Of a stretch of 64,000 nucleotides of DNA, positions 63,938-64,000 are shown piece by piece. Below the pieces are notes generated by a model. The model did no database searches and was not told the origin of the DNA. It was given only the letters and a program-made list of their open reading frames with translations. The DNA comes from Pseudochelatococcus sp047501465 (lineage in GTDB: Bacteria; Pseudomonadota; Alphaproteobacteria; Rhizobiales; Beijerinckiaceae). The translations under genes were made by a program, and so were the position numbers. The DNA lies in the NCBI RefSeq assembly GCF_047501465.1, contig NZ_JAZDRL010000002.1:496001-560000 (forward strand). Direction: 5' to 3'. The first letter of the stretch is position 1, and every line of letters starts with the position of its first letter.

Positions 63938-64000
63938 TCTTCGCGCCATGGCAGCTCTCAATCCGACATTTTCTGCACGTCCCACACTACTCATGGATAG

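Overview
The window looks like the chromosome of an alphaproteobacterium, most probably of the order Hyphomicrobiales (Rhizobiales). The evidence is gene content and order: rlpA-dac-tmk-holB-metG-tatD-MBL hydrolase, smpB-dapA-slt, rpoZ with a single bifunctional Rsh, ppx-ppk-hda-AI-2E-pgsA-like next to purM-purN, lppC divergent from rsmI-yraN-gshB, and a double cold-shock-domain protein. Coding DNA has a middling GC content while the long intergenic stretches are markedly AT-rich. The family cannot be fixed from this window alone. I see no rRNA, tRNA, CRISPR array or intact transposase gene.

Layout. 0.8-7 kb: cold-shock protein, pyruvate carboxylase, dihydroorotase and an unknown protein, all on the minus strand. 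7.5-9.5 kb: a large exported protein of unknown function. 9.7-17.8 kb: malic enzyme, a three-gene surface-polysaccharide patch (CatB-type acetyltransferase, membrane acyltransferase, glycosyltransferase), aspS and rnd. 18-19.7 kb: an accessory pocket with repeat element A (copy 1) and an orphan phosphoribosyltransferase. 19.8-28.8 kb: polyphosphate genes ppx/ppk, the replication regulator hda, a membrane permease, a CDP-alcohol phosphotransferase, then purM-purN. 28.9-36.6 kb: element A copy 2, lppC / rsmI-yraN-gshB, nth with a solo element A leader (copy 3), DUF2244 and hemW. 36.7-45.7 kb: rnr, element A copy 5 (broken), an AT-rich membrane protein, DUF983, NUDIX, rpoZ and rsh. 46.5-63.9 kb: NYN nuclease, uracil-DNA glycosylase, element A copy 4, smpB, dapA, slt, a long minus-strand cell-cycle/translation operon (rlpA to the MBL hydrolase), a zinc-finger protein and a FAD monooxygenase.

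The most unusual thing is a multicopy unit I call element A, present five times in about 31 kb. It has four parts in fixed order: a sigma70-like promoter (TTGAC-N16-TAT), a leader of about 235 nt that folds into a two-tier closing stem around three hairpins, a GGCCACCAG/CTGGTGGCC hairpin that sits between a Shine-Dalgarno sequence and a complementary anti-Shine-Dalgarno, and a gene for an 85-104 residue single-pass membrane protein of unknown function. The closing stem has a quite different sequence in copies 1, 2, 4 and 5 yet still pairs. The protein tail differs between copies 1 and 4 almost only at synonymous positions. Both signs point to selection on RNA and protein. Copy 5 has a TGA in place of a conserved Trp codon; copy 3 has kept only promoter and leader and now lies upstream of nth.

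A second repeat (element B) is a long imperfect hairpin found just past the stop codons of maeB and hemW, with fragments past smpB and the pgsA-like gene. A 226-bp element with terminal inverted repeats sits at the 3' end of hda and supplies its stop codon. Start codons below were chosen from Shine-Dalgarno fit, neighbour overlap and family length; several are judgement calls and are marked so.
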